This document shows positions 25,300 to 35,040 of a stretch of DNA of 64,000 nucleotides, piece after piece. The stretch is from JAGVJT01 sp964471225 (GTDB taxonomy: Bacteria > Pseudomonadota > Gammaproteobacteria > Legionellales > Legionellaceae). Numbering within the stretch: position 1 is the first letter of the stretch; each line of letters opens with the position of its first letter. The position numbers and the translations under genes were made by a program. The stretch lies in the NCBI GenBank assembly GCA_964471225.1, contig CAYYEZ010000027.1, forward strand, positions 1-64,000, read 5' to 3'. Under the pieces are notes generated by a model. The model worked only from the letters and a program-made list of their open reading frames with translations. It ran no database searches and was not told the origin of the DNA.

Positions 25300-26118
25300 T
25301 TAGTGTGATCCGAATACGGCGATGATTTCTTGTATCATTTTTCGTTCAAGTGGGTTTTGATTGATGCTTCGGCGCACCGCAAATGAGTGAATGCGCCCAT
25401 GCTGATACTGCGTTCGAGTAAAGGCGGTATCGTGATTTGATATAATCACGGGGATACCCATAGATGCTGTTTTTACAGCGAGCTCGGCTAGCTCCATTTG
25501 TTCTTCTTGCCCGAACTTTTGATGTGAATAAGAAGAAAAGTTGCTAGTTTGCTGGATTGGCGCGTAAGGTGGATCGCAATAAATAACATCTCCTAATTTT
25601 GCTTTTGAAAAAGTTTCGCGAAAATCAGCTTGAATGAAAGTTGTTGACGCTTGACTCTTGTCACAAAATCGCTGCAGCTCATTTTTAGGAAAATAAGGCT
25701 TGTTATATCGACCAAAAGGTACGTTGTAGTAACCTTTTCGGTTATATCGACATAGTCCATTATAGCCATGTCGATTTAAATATAAAAATAAGCATGCGCG
25801 TAATCGTTGATCTGTCGTTCGATTAAATAGTGCCCTATAAGCATAATACTGTTCACTTTGATTATTTTCAGGCGAAAAAAAAGTTTCACAAGTCTGAATC
25901 AAGGTTTCTTTTTCTTGCTGTAGCAGTTGGTAGAGGTGAATCAAGTCGCGATTTGTGTCTGCTAATAGGTAGCTTTTATAATTCGTGTTCATAAAAACAA
26001 CCCCAGACCCTGTAAAAGGCTCGACTAGGCGAGTTGCTTTAGGTAGAGAAGAAAGTACATGTTCAAGACAGCGATATTTACCGCCGGCCCACTTTAAAAA
26101 CGGCTTTTGTTTGCTCAT
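25300..26118 (-). CDS. dam: DNA adenine methylase Dam
   Basis: Dam, 272 residues, an N6-adenine methyltransferase of the alpha/D12 class, expected to modify GATC. The SAM-binding motif is PFTGSG (34-39) after the N-terminal FLKWAGGKYR, and the catalytic DPPY is at 181-184; the target-recognition region (NRHGYNGLCRYNRKGYYNVPFG) closely matches E. coli Dam. There is no neighbouring endonuclease, so it is a regulatory or repair methylase and not part of a restriction system. Its ATG overlaps the stop of the OmpA-type lipoprotein gene (ATGA). Confidence 0.94.
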   Translation of the reverse strand: MSKQKPFLKWAGGKYRCLEHVLSSLPKATRLVEPFTGSGVVFMNTNYKSYLLADTNRDLIHLYQLLQQEKETLIQTCETFFSPENNQSEQYYAYRALFNRTTDQRLRACLFLYLNRHGYNGLCRYNRKGYYNVPFGRYNKPYFPKNELQRFCDKSQASTTFIQADFRETFSKAKLGDVIYCDPPYAPIQQTSNFSSYSHQKFGQEEQMELAELAVKTASMGIPVIISNHDTAFTRTQYQHGRIHSFAVRRSINQNPLERKMIQEIIAVFGSH

Positions 26119-26711
26119 TTAGTCATCTGAGCAGGAGAGAGACGTTGAGCGGCGACCTGTGGTTGCTCTTTTTCTGTTTCTGTCCATTGAATTTCAATTC
26201 TGCGATTGTAAGCACTAGAATGGATAAATTTATTGTCTCCAATATCATGTTCATCGCCATATCCTTCGGCAACTAAGTGTTCAGCAGGAATGCGTTTTGC
26301 CCACAAGAACGTAAGCATCGTTTCTGCTCTTGCATTAGAGAGCTTATCTTTGTGATGGTCTGTACCGATATTATCTGTAAAGGCCGCAACGTAGATTTTA
26401 TCGTAATGGTAGGTTTTCAATAACGTCGGAATGTCGTTTAAGCCAGGATAGCAGATATCATTCAAATTTGAAGAATTGAACACAAAGTAATGATCCGTGG
26501 GAACAATCAGTGTGTATTGATTGCCATAGCGTACGAATTGAATGTCTTCTCGGCGCAGCTTTTGAATGAGCCTTGCTCTTAATGTAAATGGAGAAATCGC
26601 ACTTGGGTCTGTTTGTATCGTATCTCTAAAATCATTAAAAGGTGGGTTAAAACAACCCGCAACGAAGAGAGAAAGGATGCTAATGCGAAAGAGCGTGTAA
26701 AGGCAGTTCAC
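26115..26711 (-). CDS. OmpA-family lipoprotein, IcmN/DotK- or CmpA-like
   Basis: A 198-residue lipoprotein: signal peptide with lipobox VAGC (C20), a middle part with RYGNQYTLIVPTDHYFVF, and a C-terminal OmpA peptidoglycan-binding domain (AAFTDNIGT, LSNARAETMLTFLWA, AEGYGDE, NRRIEIQW). The combination of a short N-terminal part and the LIVPTD-YF strand resembles the Dot/Icm lipoprotein IcmN/DotK, and also the Legionella CmpA-type OmpA proteins; I cannot separate the two by eye. No other dot/icm gene is in the window. It overlaps dam by 4 bases and is probably co-transcribed with it. Confidence 0.7.
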   Translation of the reverse strand: MNCLYTLFRISILSLFVAGCFNPPFNDFRDTIQTDPSAISPFTLRARLIQKLRREDIQFVRYGNQYTLIVPTDHYFVFNSSNLNDICYPGLNDIPTLLKTYHYDKIYVAAFTDNIGTDHHKDKLSNARAETMLTFLWAKRIPAEHLVAEGYGDEHDIGDNKFIHSSAYNRRIEIQWTETEKEQPQVAAQRLSPAQMTK

Positions 26712-26782
26712 AGATTTTTCCAGTCAATTGATCACTCATCAATACTAGCATTGACGGTGTAAATTGCAATAGTTCGCTAAGA

Positions 26783-26810
26783 TTGATATCCTTTTATTGG
26801 ACGATATAAC
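26783..26810 (+). promoter_or_regulatory. Sigma-70 promoter for kup
   Basis: TTGATA (26783-26788) and TATAAC (26805-26810), 16-base spacer. The predicted start point falls only a few bases before the kup ATG, implying a very short leader. Confidence 0.45.
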
Positions 26811-26821
26811 GAGTTCCTCTC

Positions 26822-28693
26822 ATGCAGAAACAACCTTTTTACGCATTAACACTCGCAGCCCTCGGCATTGTATATGGGGATATTGGAACAAGTCCGCTTT
26901 ATGCTATGAAAGTTATTTTAAGCGGCTTGCCCATCACGCAGACGAATATTTTGGGTGTGTTGTCGCTTATTTTTTGGTCTTTGACACTCTTAATTTCTGT
27001 GAAATATTTATTTATTTTGTTTCGCGCAGATAACGAAGGTGAAGGTGGGATATTAGCCTTGCTCGCGTTGCTTAAGCCAAAAAATCAGTACTACACAGGT
27101 TTATTTTTTGTTATTGGTATTTTGGGCGCCGGCTTGATGCTGGGTGATGGTATGTTAACACCTGCCATTTCGGTGATGAGTGCTGTTGAAGGTGTGAACG
27201 TTGTTTTCCCAAAATTAACACCGGTGATTTTACCCATTACTTGTTTTATTTTGCTCATGATTTTTTCATTTCAATCCTGGGGGAGTAGCAAGATTGGGAT
27301 TATTTTTGGCCCTGTGATTTTTATCTGGTTTTTAACCATTGCCATTTTAGGAGGTGTACATATTGTAAGCAACCCGATTGTATTAGAGGCTATCAATCCT
27401 TTATATGGGTTACAGATGCTCAGTCAACTTGGAACCAAAAGTTATTTTATTTTAGGGGGTGTTTTTTTAGTCATGACAGGAGGCGAGGCGTTGTATGCTG
27501 ATCTGGGGCATTTTGGACGAGCGCCGATTCGTTTGACTTGGTTTATGTTAGTGTTTCCCTCTCTTTTATTGAATTATTTTGGTCAAGGCGCTTATCTTTT
27601 ACAAAATCCTGCTGCGATTGAAAATCCATTTTTTTGTCTTGCCACGGAAGCATTTGCATTTCCTCTTTTGATTCTTGCGACATGTGCAACGATTATTGCT
27701 TCCCAAGCCGTCATCTCTGCGACGTTTTCTTTAACAAAGCAAGCCATTTTATTGGGCTTTTATCCTCATATGGCTATTACGCAAACCTCAGGATTTCAGC
27801 GTGGACAAATTTATATCCCGCAAATGAATTTAATTTTGGCTATCGGGACTTTCTCTTTGATTTTCATTTTTAAAGATTCGAATGCTATGACGCATGCTTA
27901 TGGTATTGCTGTGAATTTAGTCATGGTTCTCACCTTATTACTTGTAATTCACGTTGCGCGTTTGCAATGGCGATGGGGCTATTCAAAACTTATTGCTGTA
28001 TTTAGTCCGTTTTTCATTATAGACATTTCATTTTTAGTGGCTAATTTGCTTAAAGTGAAAACAGGAGGATGGATCCCTATTGTCTTTGCAAGTTTTGCGG
28101 GATTTGTCATGTACACTTGGAGCAAAGGACGCTTATACCTTAAAGAAACATACTATATGAATAAAGAAGACCTATCTAAAGTCGTTGAGCAGTTAGATGC
28201 GTTGCCTTTATCTAATCTGTCGCATACTACGGCTGTATTTATCACAGATATTTATGATAAAAGCGGGGGTAGTTTTTTACATTTTTTAAAATTAAGTCGA
28301 ATGATTCCTGAGCATATCTTAATCGTTGATTATTCTGTCGCGAATGTGCCACATGTTTCATCGTTAGATCGTTTTGAGATTCATTGCTTAAGAAAAAATA
28401 TTTGCGAATTAACTTTGCATTACGGCTTTATGGATATCGTTTCTATTCCTCAGGCATTGTACGTTGCGAGCGATAGAGGGTTGCTCCCGTTTACTGTTGA
28501 TATCGATGCAGCAACTTACTTTCTCGAGATTCCTAACGTGATGCCTTCTCGCGAGCGGAAAGCATTGCGTTTTCTATGGCAGGATAAATTATTCGCATTT
28601 CTTGTTAGAAATTATTCAGCTAATCTTAATATTGAGTTTTATCAGTTGCCTTATAATCGTACGGTTGCGATGGGGACGTATTACTTAATTTAA
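26822..28693 (+). CDS. kup: Low-affinity potassium transporter Kup
   Basis: Kup (TrkD), 623 residues, a K+:H+ symporter of the inner membrane. The N-terminus matches the family (ALTLAALGIVYGDIGTSPLYAM), followed by NEGEGGILAL and about 12 spans up to residue 430, then a soluble C-terminal domain of about 190 residues. No Shine-Dalgarno sequence is visible before the ATG, and the candidate promoter leaves almost no leader, so translation may be leaderless or start inefficiently. It converges on the DUF1460 gene with a 7-base gap. Confidence 0.95.
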   Translation: MQKQPFYALTLAALGIVYGDIGTSPLYAMKVILSGLPITQTNILGVLSLIFWSLTLLISVKYLFILFRADNEGEGGILALLALLKPKNQYYTGLFFVIGILGAGLMLGDGMLTPAISVMSAVEGVNVVFPKLTPVILPITCFILLMIFSFQSWGSSKIGIIFGPVIFIWFLTIAILGGVHIVSNPIVLEAINPLYGLQMLSQLGTKSYFILGGVFLVMTGGEALYADLGHFGRAPIRLTWFMLVFPSLLLNYFGQGAYLLQNPAAIENPFFCLATEAFAFPLLILATCATIIASQAVISATFSLTKQAILLGFYPHMAITQTSGFQRGQIYIPQMNLILAIGTFSLIFIFKDSNAMTHAYGIAVNLVMVLTLLLVIHVARLQWRWGYSKLIAVFSPFFIIDISFLVANLLKVKTGGWIPIVFASFAGFVMYTWSKGRLYLKETYYMNKEDLSKVVEQLDALPLSNLSHTTAVFITDIYDKSGGSFLHFLKLSRMIPEHILIVDYSVANVPHVSSLDRFEIHCLRKNICELTLHYGFMDIVSIPQALYVASDRGLLPFTVDIDAATYFLEIPNVMPSRERKALRFLWQDKLFAFLVRNYSANLNIEFYQLPYNRTVAMGTYYLI

Positions 28694-28700
28694 GAGGTGC

Positions 28701-29732
28701 TTAGCAATGGGAGCGGGGTGTTTTTCCTTTAACCACTTGGATATTGATGCCACCGATAGTAGGGTTGTTTGCTGCCTGACTTAAGTAATCGAGTAGCGGG
28801 ATGTCAATCACTTTGTGAGCGCTGGATGATGCCTGTCGAAAGTATAAAGTATCACCTTTCCAGAAGGCGAAACCGATGTGCGAGATATCCAAATTTGTAC
28901 CAATGATGGCTTTCAAAGGCCAGTTAGGACGTACAATTTCAATGATTGCACCCGAAGGAATTTGGCTTGAAATAGCAGGGTTGAGTTGTCCTTGCTGGGT
29001 GATTAATTGATTCAGTGGAATATAGGGGACGACAGTATTTTCTGATTGAAAGTGCTGTCCTTCTGCATGCAGTGCTGCAAGACGCATAGCTTTTTGCTCA
29101 GTGGTGAGTGTTGGGATACGGATGCGTGCGAGGGGTAATTTTTTATACCAAGACGCTTTGTCGATTTCGGTTGAGGCATATTGAGCAATAATATGTTTTT
29201 TTTCATCTCGAATCGTAGGAGTAATGTCCTGCAAATAGCCATTTATTTGGTTATTTTTATTCCAATCAAGCGAAGTAAAATGATTACGAGTGACGAATGA
29301 GACGATGCCATCACGATAGCGAATTTTATCTAGGCATTGTTTAAAATGGGCCGTATTATCTGCGAATGTTAATGCGAGTATTGTATCTACGTAAGTCTGG
29401 CAATCAAAAGCATCGAGACGAATGCGTGGCATTTCATCATATTTACTCGGGCGACCCTCACCAAGTGGGAATAAAACATAAGGGTAATTTAGATAATATT
29501 CGCTGAAATAATAAAGTCGGTCGGCAGTCGTGCTACTTTTTTGTTGTATATGCTCATAGAGCTTGTCGATTTTTTTATCGATAGACTGTTGAGGTAAGAA
29601 AGCTATTTTTTCGTCAGTATTTTGGTAGTGCTGCAGAATTGATTTATCAAGGCGAGCGAGAGCTTGAGGCTGCTCGGCGAACCCCTGATGAACGTACGTT
29701 GCAAGTAGTATGAAGGATAGATAACGCATCAT
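28701..29732 (-). CDS. Secreted DUF1460 family protein (NlpC/P60-like)
   Basis: A 343-residue exported protein with a signal peptide (cleavage near GFA-EQ, residue 19) and the DUF1460 fold, a papain/NlpC-P60-like domain related to N-acetylmuramoyl-L-alanine amidases. The core motif FDCQTYVDTILAL supplies the putative nucleophile (C111), RNHFTSLDW follows, and a later ISHIGFAF supplies the probable catalytic His. Members are thought to cleave peptidoglycan or related amides in the periplasm. The gene is single, divergent from the spmA-like gene. Confidence 0.75.
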   Translation of the reverse strand: MMRYLSFILLATYVHQGFAEQPQALARLDKSILQHYQNTDEKIAFLPQQSIDKKIDKLYEHIQQKSSTTADRLYYFSEYYLNYPYVLFPLGEGRPSKYDEMPRIRLDAFDCQTYVDTILALTFADNTAHFKQCLDKIRYRDGIVSFVTRNHFTSLDWNKNNQINGYLQDITPTIRDEKKHIIAQYASTEIDKASWYKKLPLARIRIPTLTTEQKAMRLAALHAEGQHFQSENTVVPYIPLNQLITQQGQLNPAISSQIPSGAIIEIVRPNWPLKAIIGTNLDISHIGFAFWKGDTLYFRQASSSAHKVIDIPLLDYLSQAANNPTIGGINIQVVKGKTPRSHC

Positions 29733-29819
29733 AGGGGGTAGCTTACCGATTAATTTCTATGAAGTCCAAGATTTTTTATGTATATTATTGGTGGCGTATT
29801 TCACGAAGAAGAGGCAGCG

Positions 29820-30425
29820 ATGCTTAATGTAATTTGGTTGTCGATGATGTTTTTGGCAGTCATTGTAGGTGCTTGTTTGGGGCGACTTGACCAGGTCGTG
29901 CAGGCAGTGACAGATTCTGCAAAACATGGATTTGAAGTTGCATTAGGTCTTGCAGGTATGATGTCGCTCTGGTTGGGTATCATGAATATTGCTACAGAGT
30001 CGGGTTTAGTGCACGGCTTGTCTCGAGCGATGCGTCCTATTATGCGCCGATTGTTTCCCGACGTACCAGAAGATCACCCTGCGATGGGTGCGATGATGAT
30101 GAATATTGCGGCGAATATGCTGGGTTTAGCAAATGCTGCAACGCCTTTTGGATTACAAGCGATGCGAGAGCTGCAGAAGTTAAATACACACGTGCATACC
30201 GCAACGAATGCAATGTGTACTTTTTTAGCGATCAATACGTCGAGTGTACAATTGATTCCTGCAACAGCGATAGCCTTTTTGGCTTCAGGAGGCAGTAAGC
30301 ATCCGACAAGTGTGATCGTGAGCGCGTTGATTGCAACTTCTGTTTCGACGATAGTCGCTTTAATCGCTGTAAAAAAACTTGCAAAATTACCTTTTTATCA
30401 AATTAAAGATGAGGAGCAGTCATGA
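29820..30425 (+). CDS. Nucleoside-recognition (Gate) domain membrane protein, SpmA-like
   Basis: A 201-residue membrane protein of the spore maturation protein A type (nucleoside recognition/Gate domain). Conserved features are the first helix, GFEVALGLAGMMSLWLGIMNI and the NMLGLANAATPFGL motif. These pairs occur in many non-sporing proteobacteria, where the role is not established. I chose the ATG at 29820 because AAGAAGAGG lies 6 bases upstream; the longer frame from 29778 lacks such support. It overlaps the SpmB-like gene by 4 bases. Confidence 0.8.
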   Translation: MLNVIWLSMMFLAVIVGACLGRLDQVVQAVTDSAKHGFEVALGLAGMMSLWLGIMNIATESGLVHGLSRAMRPIMRRLFPDVPEDHPAMGAMMMNIAANMLGLANAATPFGLQAMRELQKLNTHVHTATNAMCTFLAINTSSVQLIPATAIAFLASGGSKHPTSVIVSALIATSVSTIVALIAVKKLAKLPFYQIKDEEQS

Positions 30426-30955
30426 ATAGCTTGCTCTCTTTTTTTTCTAACGGATTGTTTTTGGCTTTTATCGTGGGTATCCCATTATTTGGTGTGATTA
30501 AAAAACTAGATACCTTCGATGCTTTTATTACTGGCGCAAAGCAGGGATTTGAGATTAGTGTCGGTTTGATTCCTTATTTAATTGCGATGTTAGTTGCCAT
30601 TGGTATGCTCAGAGCCTCTGGATTTTTTGAGCTGATGAATCACTATTTGGCGCCATTTTTATCTTCGATTGGTATGCCGCCCGAGTTATTACCGTTGGCA
30701 TTAATTAGGCCTTTCTCGGGAAGTGCATCTACTGGTGTGATGGCTGAGTTGATTCATACTTATGGTGGAGATTCTTTGATTGCAAAAACGGCAGCAACGA
30801 TGATGGGGAGTACTGAGACCACATTTTATGTTATTGCTGTGTATTTTGGCACAATCAGTATACGTAAAACGCGTCATGCAATTCCTGCGGGTCTTTTAGC
30901 TGATGCGGCAGGGATTCTTGCGTCTGTTATTGTTTGTCGATACATGTTCGCTTGA
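30422..30955 (+). CDS. Nucleoside-recognition (Gate) domain membrane protein, SpmB-like
   Basis: A 177-residue partner of the preceding gene, with the SpmB hallmarks GAKQGFEISVGLIPYLIAMLVAIGMLR in its second helix region and RPFSGSASTGVMAEL and TMMGSTETTFYV later. The pair probably forms one membrane complex. Start and stop overlap (ATGA) imply coupled translation. Confidence 0.8.
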   Translation: MNSLLSFFSNGLFLAFIVGIPLFGVIKKLDTFDAFITGAKQGFEISVGLIPYLIAMLVAIGMLRASGFFELMNHYLAPFLSSIGMPPELLPLALIRPFSGSASTGVMAELIHTYGGDSLIAKTAATMMGSTETTFYVIAVYFGTISIRKTRHAIPAGLLADAAGILASVIVCRYMFA

Positions 30956-31008
30956 TCAGCTCTTGTTCGGTCTCTTTTGAGATAACTTGGTTTACCGAAT
31001 GATCGAAA

Positions 31009-34000
31009 TCAATTGAGGATAGCATCTGTTTTTTCGAAGTCAGTCTTATGCTCAATCCAAGTCTCGCTCGCCAGATAATATAATCCACAGCGGATTGGCA
31101 AGGTATAGATTTGGCTTAAATACTTGGCATAGGCTTCGATTTGTTGCTGGTGTTTGGCCGAGGGTTGACCTGTTTTAAAGTCAATAATCCAACGTACGCC
31201 GTTTTCTTCAAATGTTCTATCAATCACACGTGTATGTAAGACGTCATGCTCTTTGACTAAAATCGCATATTCGTTGTGTTCATGCAGATGTTGTTGAATG
31301 ATCCATTGTCCTTTTGGGGTATGAAACAAGGGATAAAGGTAAGTACGAATATTTTTAAGTAGCGGTTCTGTGTTCATTAGGCCTTGTTGTTTCAGCGAGA
31401 GATGCGCTAAATTCCAAGGGATTTCACTGAAATCTTTTGGATGATAAGTACAAATCCATTGCAGCAACGTATGTGTTGCGATTCCTAATAGGCGCGCGTC
31501 ATCTTTTTCAATAGACCAATGAGCATCTTGTGGTCGATTTGATGGCATGACGACAGGATGATGATAAAACTGGCTGGACAAACGCTCTATATTGACGCTC
31601 TGAAGCGCTATTGAATGCTCGACTGTTGTGGATTCAATAGTCTCAAAATGTATATCTTTAAGCAAAGACTTGAAGGTGTTTGCTGTGATGGTATGCTGAA
31701 AATCACTAAGATAAAGTCTCTTTTTAGCACGAGTAACCGCAACATAGAGTAAGCGTTGTTGCTCATAGCTTTCTTTTTCTTTGTCTAGTTTACTTAAGTA
31801 GTCGTATAGTGGAGACGCTTCCTCATGTGTTGCTTTAAGCGGTGAAACCAAAATAAAATCATCTGCTTCAGAGGGCAAGGTGAGCCAACGTAATAAAGGT
31901 TGATGTGTTTGTGATGTTTTAGCACTTAAGCCAGGTAGTATCACGCTGTCGAACTCTAGACCTTTGGCTTTATGAATAGTCATAATTTGAAGACGTGCGG
32001 CTTCCATTTTTTTTGAATAAAGACCATTGAATGCTTTTTTAAAAGCGGCGATATCGAGTGTGCCGTCTTTTTCATATTGCTCAATAAGACGTAAATATTC
32101 GTGCAGGTCGAGTTGCTCTCGATCCGTTAAGACGCTGCATAGATGCAGTGCTTCTAATGTATTCAAGATCCATTGAGCAAGAGGTTGTTGTTGTCGATGT
32201 AGAATCGCATACTGCATTCTGTCATAGCAAAATTGCGCACGTATTTTACCCTCTTCAGAAAGCGTTTGATATGTTTCTTGACGCGATAATGCTTCAAAGA
32301 AAGAACCTTGGTGCTGAGATAGGGTTAGAATGTCATTCAGCGTTAGCCCACACCAGGGGCTACGCAAAAATGCCGCCCACGCAAGATCGACGCCTGGTGT
32401 TAATAGACATTGCGTGATAATCCAAGCATCTTGAACATGGGGAAGGGCTGAAAGCCAGTCAATATCAACGCCCTGATAGGCAATATTTGCTTCTCGAAGT
32501 GAGCGAATAATCTGGGCAAGTTGATGACGAGAGCGTACAAGGATTGCGATGGTTTGATTTGGATATTGTGATAGCTCTTGTTGAATGGTCGCTAATAAGT
32601 GTTTTGCCTCTTCATCCTTTGTTGCATATTGGCGTGCTTGAATAAATGCTGCTTGATGGGGGGCGTGAATCGCTTCTGCAGAATGAAATTGAATGGCTCC
32701 TGACTCTAAATCATTATCGAGGGGAAAAATATTTTTAAAATACTGATTAATCCAACTTACAAGTGTTGAATTTGAGCGAAAATTACAAGCTAGTTGCAGA
32801 AACTTTAATCTAACAGGACCAATGCCGTGATATTTTGCTCGTAAAAATAAACCGACCTCAGCACTTCTAAAGCGGTAAATAGATTGCATCGGGTCGCCAA
32901 CGATGAACACTGTTTTTCCCTCTTGAAAGCCTTCAACAAGTTGGCTCAGCAGCTCAAACTGTTGGATTGAGGTGTCTTGAAACTCATCTATCAGCAAGTG
33001 ATGAATCATATTGTCCATATATAAGGCGAGATCGGTAGGGGCGTCATTCACTGTGAGTGCTTGATGTGCCGCAGTTGCGACAGCGGTGAAGTCAGTACAG
33101 TGATGCTCTTGCCAAACCAGCGTTAAATGCGCCGTTAGGAGAGGAAGTAATCTGAATAAAGCTTGTAGGGTGTGCCATGACGACTCAGGATAAACTGGCT
33201 TAGGTAATTGACGTACACGAATTAGTGCCTCTAAACAGGCGGGATAAGTTGATAATGATTCTAATAAGGCTTTGCTTTCTTCTTTCAAGCGATTATAAGT
33301 CTCTTTATCGCAGGCATCTCGTCGTAATCCCACGTGGTGATCGAATGCTTTCCGCCAATTAAGCTGAGACGTTAATAAGAGTGATGCTAAACCTTGAAGT
33401 AGCTCTGGATTTAGCGCGGCCCAGTCTTCCCATGTTTTTAGAATAAAGCGTGGTGAGGTGGGGTTGTTTTCAATAGTTGAAACTTCTTTAGCGAGTTTTA
33501 TTAAAGAAGAGATGAGTTCAACAGGGACGGTGGCTTTGAATCGATTGATTTCATGAGTCTCCATGAACATCAACGCTTTTTCAAAATCCTGTTGATCTTG
33601 CTGTTGTGCTGTAAAAAGCTTTCGTAACCATTGCTCTCTTGTTTGCAGTTGCTCGCTTAAAATCTGAATAACTTTATCTTGGCGATTATCAAAATGAGTG
33701 AGCAAAGTGATGAGCGCGCTTTGATAGTCGGGATCGGTCAGTGCATGTTTAAAGCATGCTGTTGCTGCCTGATGGTAAAAAGGGCTCGGTTGATCTGTGA
33801 GTGTGGCGTATGGGATATTTCGTTCAAAAAGAGGCATTGCGTGAGTGAGTCTTTGACAAAGTGCATCAATCGTGGTGATACGCAAACGATGAGGAAGATT
33901 AAGCAGTTGCCATTGTTTGAGTCTATCTTGCCTGAGTGCTGCAGTAGCGTATTGCATTGTTTTTTCTTGATGAGGCGTTTCTGGTCGGATTCCTTGTTGT

Positions 34001-34218
34001 GCTCGCATAAGTGCTGAAAATACACGTTCGCGCATTTCACTGGCGGCTTTTCTGGTGAAGGTGAGCGCTACAATTTGTTCTGGCTCTTCGACACGGCTGA
34101 GTAAGCGCAAAAATCGTTGTGTGAGAACTTCTGTTTTTCCAGATCCCGCCGGTGCTTGCAGTATACAAGAAATGCTAGGGTCTGTTGCTTCGACACGTGC
34201 TTGCTCATCGATAAGCAT
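31009..34218 (-). CDS. RecB/AddA-like UvrD helicase-nuclease
   Basis: A 1069-residue superfamily 1A helicase with a C-terminal nuclease. Helicase motifs: Walker A APAGSGKT (22-29), LTFTRKAASEMRERV (Ia), DEFQDTS (II), VGDPMQSIYRFR (III), the ACNFRSN segment (IV), TIHKAKGLEFDSVILPG (V) and YVAVTRAKKRLYL (VI). The C-terminal RVIDRTFEENGVRWIIDFKTG carries the PD-(D/E)XK nuclease Asp and Lys. This is the AddA/RecB architecture used for double-strand break processing. No AddB or RecC-like partner is adjacent; the upstream gene is a TauE/SafE carrier. The partner may lie elsewhere. Confidence 0.88.
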   Translation of the reverse strand: MLIDEQARVEATDPSISCILQAPAGSGKTEVLTQRFLRLLSRVEEPEQIVALTFTRKAASEMRERVFSALMRAQQGIRPETPHQEKTMQYATAALRQDRLKQWQLLNLPHRLRITTIDALCQRLTHAMPLFERNIPYATLTDQPSPFYHQAATACFKHALTDPDYQSALITLLTHFDNRQDKVIQILSEQLQTREQWLRKLFTAQQQDQQDFEKALMFMETHEINRFKATVPVELISSLIKLAKEVSTIENNPTSPRFILKTWEDWAALNPELLQGLASLLLTSQLNWRKAFDHHVGLRRDACDKETYNRLKEESKALLESLSTYPACLEALIRVRQLPKPVYPESSWHTLQALFRLLPLLTAHLTLVWQEHHCTDFTAVATAAHQALTVNDAPTDLALYMDNMIHHLLIDEFQDTSIQQFELLSQLVEGFQEGKTVFIVGDPMQSIYRFRSAEVGLFLRAKYHGIGPVRLKFLQLACNFRSNSTLVSWINQYFKNIFPLDNDLESGAIQFHSAEAIHAPHQAAFIQARQYATKDEEAKHLLATIQQELSQYPNQTIAILVRSRHQLAQIIRSLREANIAYQGVDIDWLSALPHVQDAWIITQCLLTPGVDLAWAAFLRSPWCGLTLNDILTLSQHQGSFFEALSRQETYQTLSEEGKIRAQFCYDRMQYAILHRQQQPLAQWILNTLEALHLCSVLTDREQLDLHEYLRLIEQYEKDGTLDIAAFKKAFNGLYSKKMEAARLQIMTIHKAKGLEFDSVILPGLSAKTSQTHQPLLRWLTLPSEADDFILVSPLKATHEEASPLYDYLSKLDKEKESYEQQRLLYVAVTRAKKRLYLSDFQHTITANTFKSLLKDIHFETIESTTVEHSIALQSVNIERLSSQFYHHPVVMPSNRPQDAHWSIEKDDARLLGIATHTLLQWICTYHPKDFSEIPWNLAHLSLKQQGLMNTEPLLKNIRTYLYPLFHTPKGQWIIQQHLHEHNEYAILVKEHDVLHTRVIDRTFEENGVRWIIDFKTGQPSAKHQQQIEAYAKYLSQIYTLPIRCGLYYLASETWIEHKTDFEKTDAILN

Positions 34219-34233
34219 AATTTTTTTCCTTTA

Positions 34234-35037
34234 CTACAGATGAAATGCTACAAAGAGAGCAATACACATTAAGAACCCCACATAAAGCAAGTTCAGTGTT
34301 TGGTTGTGTATTTTATTTCCGACTTGTGCGCCAATTTTAGCAGAAAAAAGGCAAAAAGGCGTCAAAATCATAGCAGCAAGTAGATTGACATAGCCAAAAG
34401 AGTAAGGAGCCAGGCCTGTATCGTTCCAGCCTGCAATAATCATAGAAAGACTCCCTAATGCACCAATAAATACCCCTGTGACGGAAGAAATGGCGATTGC
34501 CTTTTTGATGGGATATCGGTACCAAGTAAAATAAGGCGTAGTCATTGTACCACCTCCGATACCGAGCAATACTGAAAAAATGCCAACTAAAAAGCCTGCG
34601 GTGTAACAAGAGCGTGTTGAAATGTTGGGTATCGCTTGCTGGTCTGCCATGCGCTTTTTGGTGAGGAGCATGTAAGAGGCACAGCATAATAAGTAGATAA
34701 TAAAAATAATTTGAAGTAAAAAAGAGGACAGTCGATGAAAATTGAAACTTGCTAGCACCAGTCCAAAAAAAACTGGAGGAATCCATTTTTTGAGTATGGG
34801 GACATTGATATGTTTTAGTTTATATTGCTCAATTGATGCGGCGAGTGTGCTAGGAATAATAATAGCGAGAGAGGTCGCTACCGCTTGATGCATCACTTGG
34901 GGTGGGGTGGTTCCTAATTTGGGCAATAAGTAGAGGAAGAGCGGGATGAGAAAGCTCCCTCCACCCACACCAAACAAGCCTGCTGTAAATCCAGAGAAAA
35001 GACCGCCGATAATAAAACATGCAATGAGTGTGAGCAT
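34234..35037 (-). CDS. TauE/SafE family permease
   Basis: A 267-residue inner-membrane protein with about eight spans and the twin Gly-rich motifs of the sulfite exporter TauE/SafE family (GLFGVGGGSFLIPL and LLGIGGGTMTTPY). Members export sulfite, sulfoacetate or other organic anions; the substrate is unknown. It lies between fadD and the RecB-like gene on the same strand with very short gaps (3 and 15 bases). Confidence 0.82.
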   Translation of the reverse strand: MLTLIACFIIGGLFSGFTAGLFGVGGGSFLIPLFLYLLPKLGTTPPQVMHQAVATSLAIIIPSTLAASIEQYKLKHINVPILKKWIPPVFFGLVLASFNFHRLSSFLLQIIFIIYLLCCASYMLLTKKRMADQQAIPNISTRSCYTAGFLVGIFSVLLGIGGGTMTTPYFTWYRYPIKKAIAISSVTGVFIGALGSLSMIIAGWNDTGLAPYSFGYVNLLAAMILTPFCLFSAKIGAQVGNKIHNQTLNLLYVGFLMCIALFVAFHL

Positions 35038-35040
35038 GAT

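Noticed and set aside
25300..26118. Adenine methylase as part of a restriction-modification or phage-defence system
   Set aside because: The sequence matches orphan Dam and no endonuclease or defence gene is adjacent.
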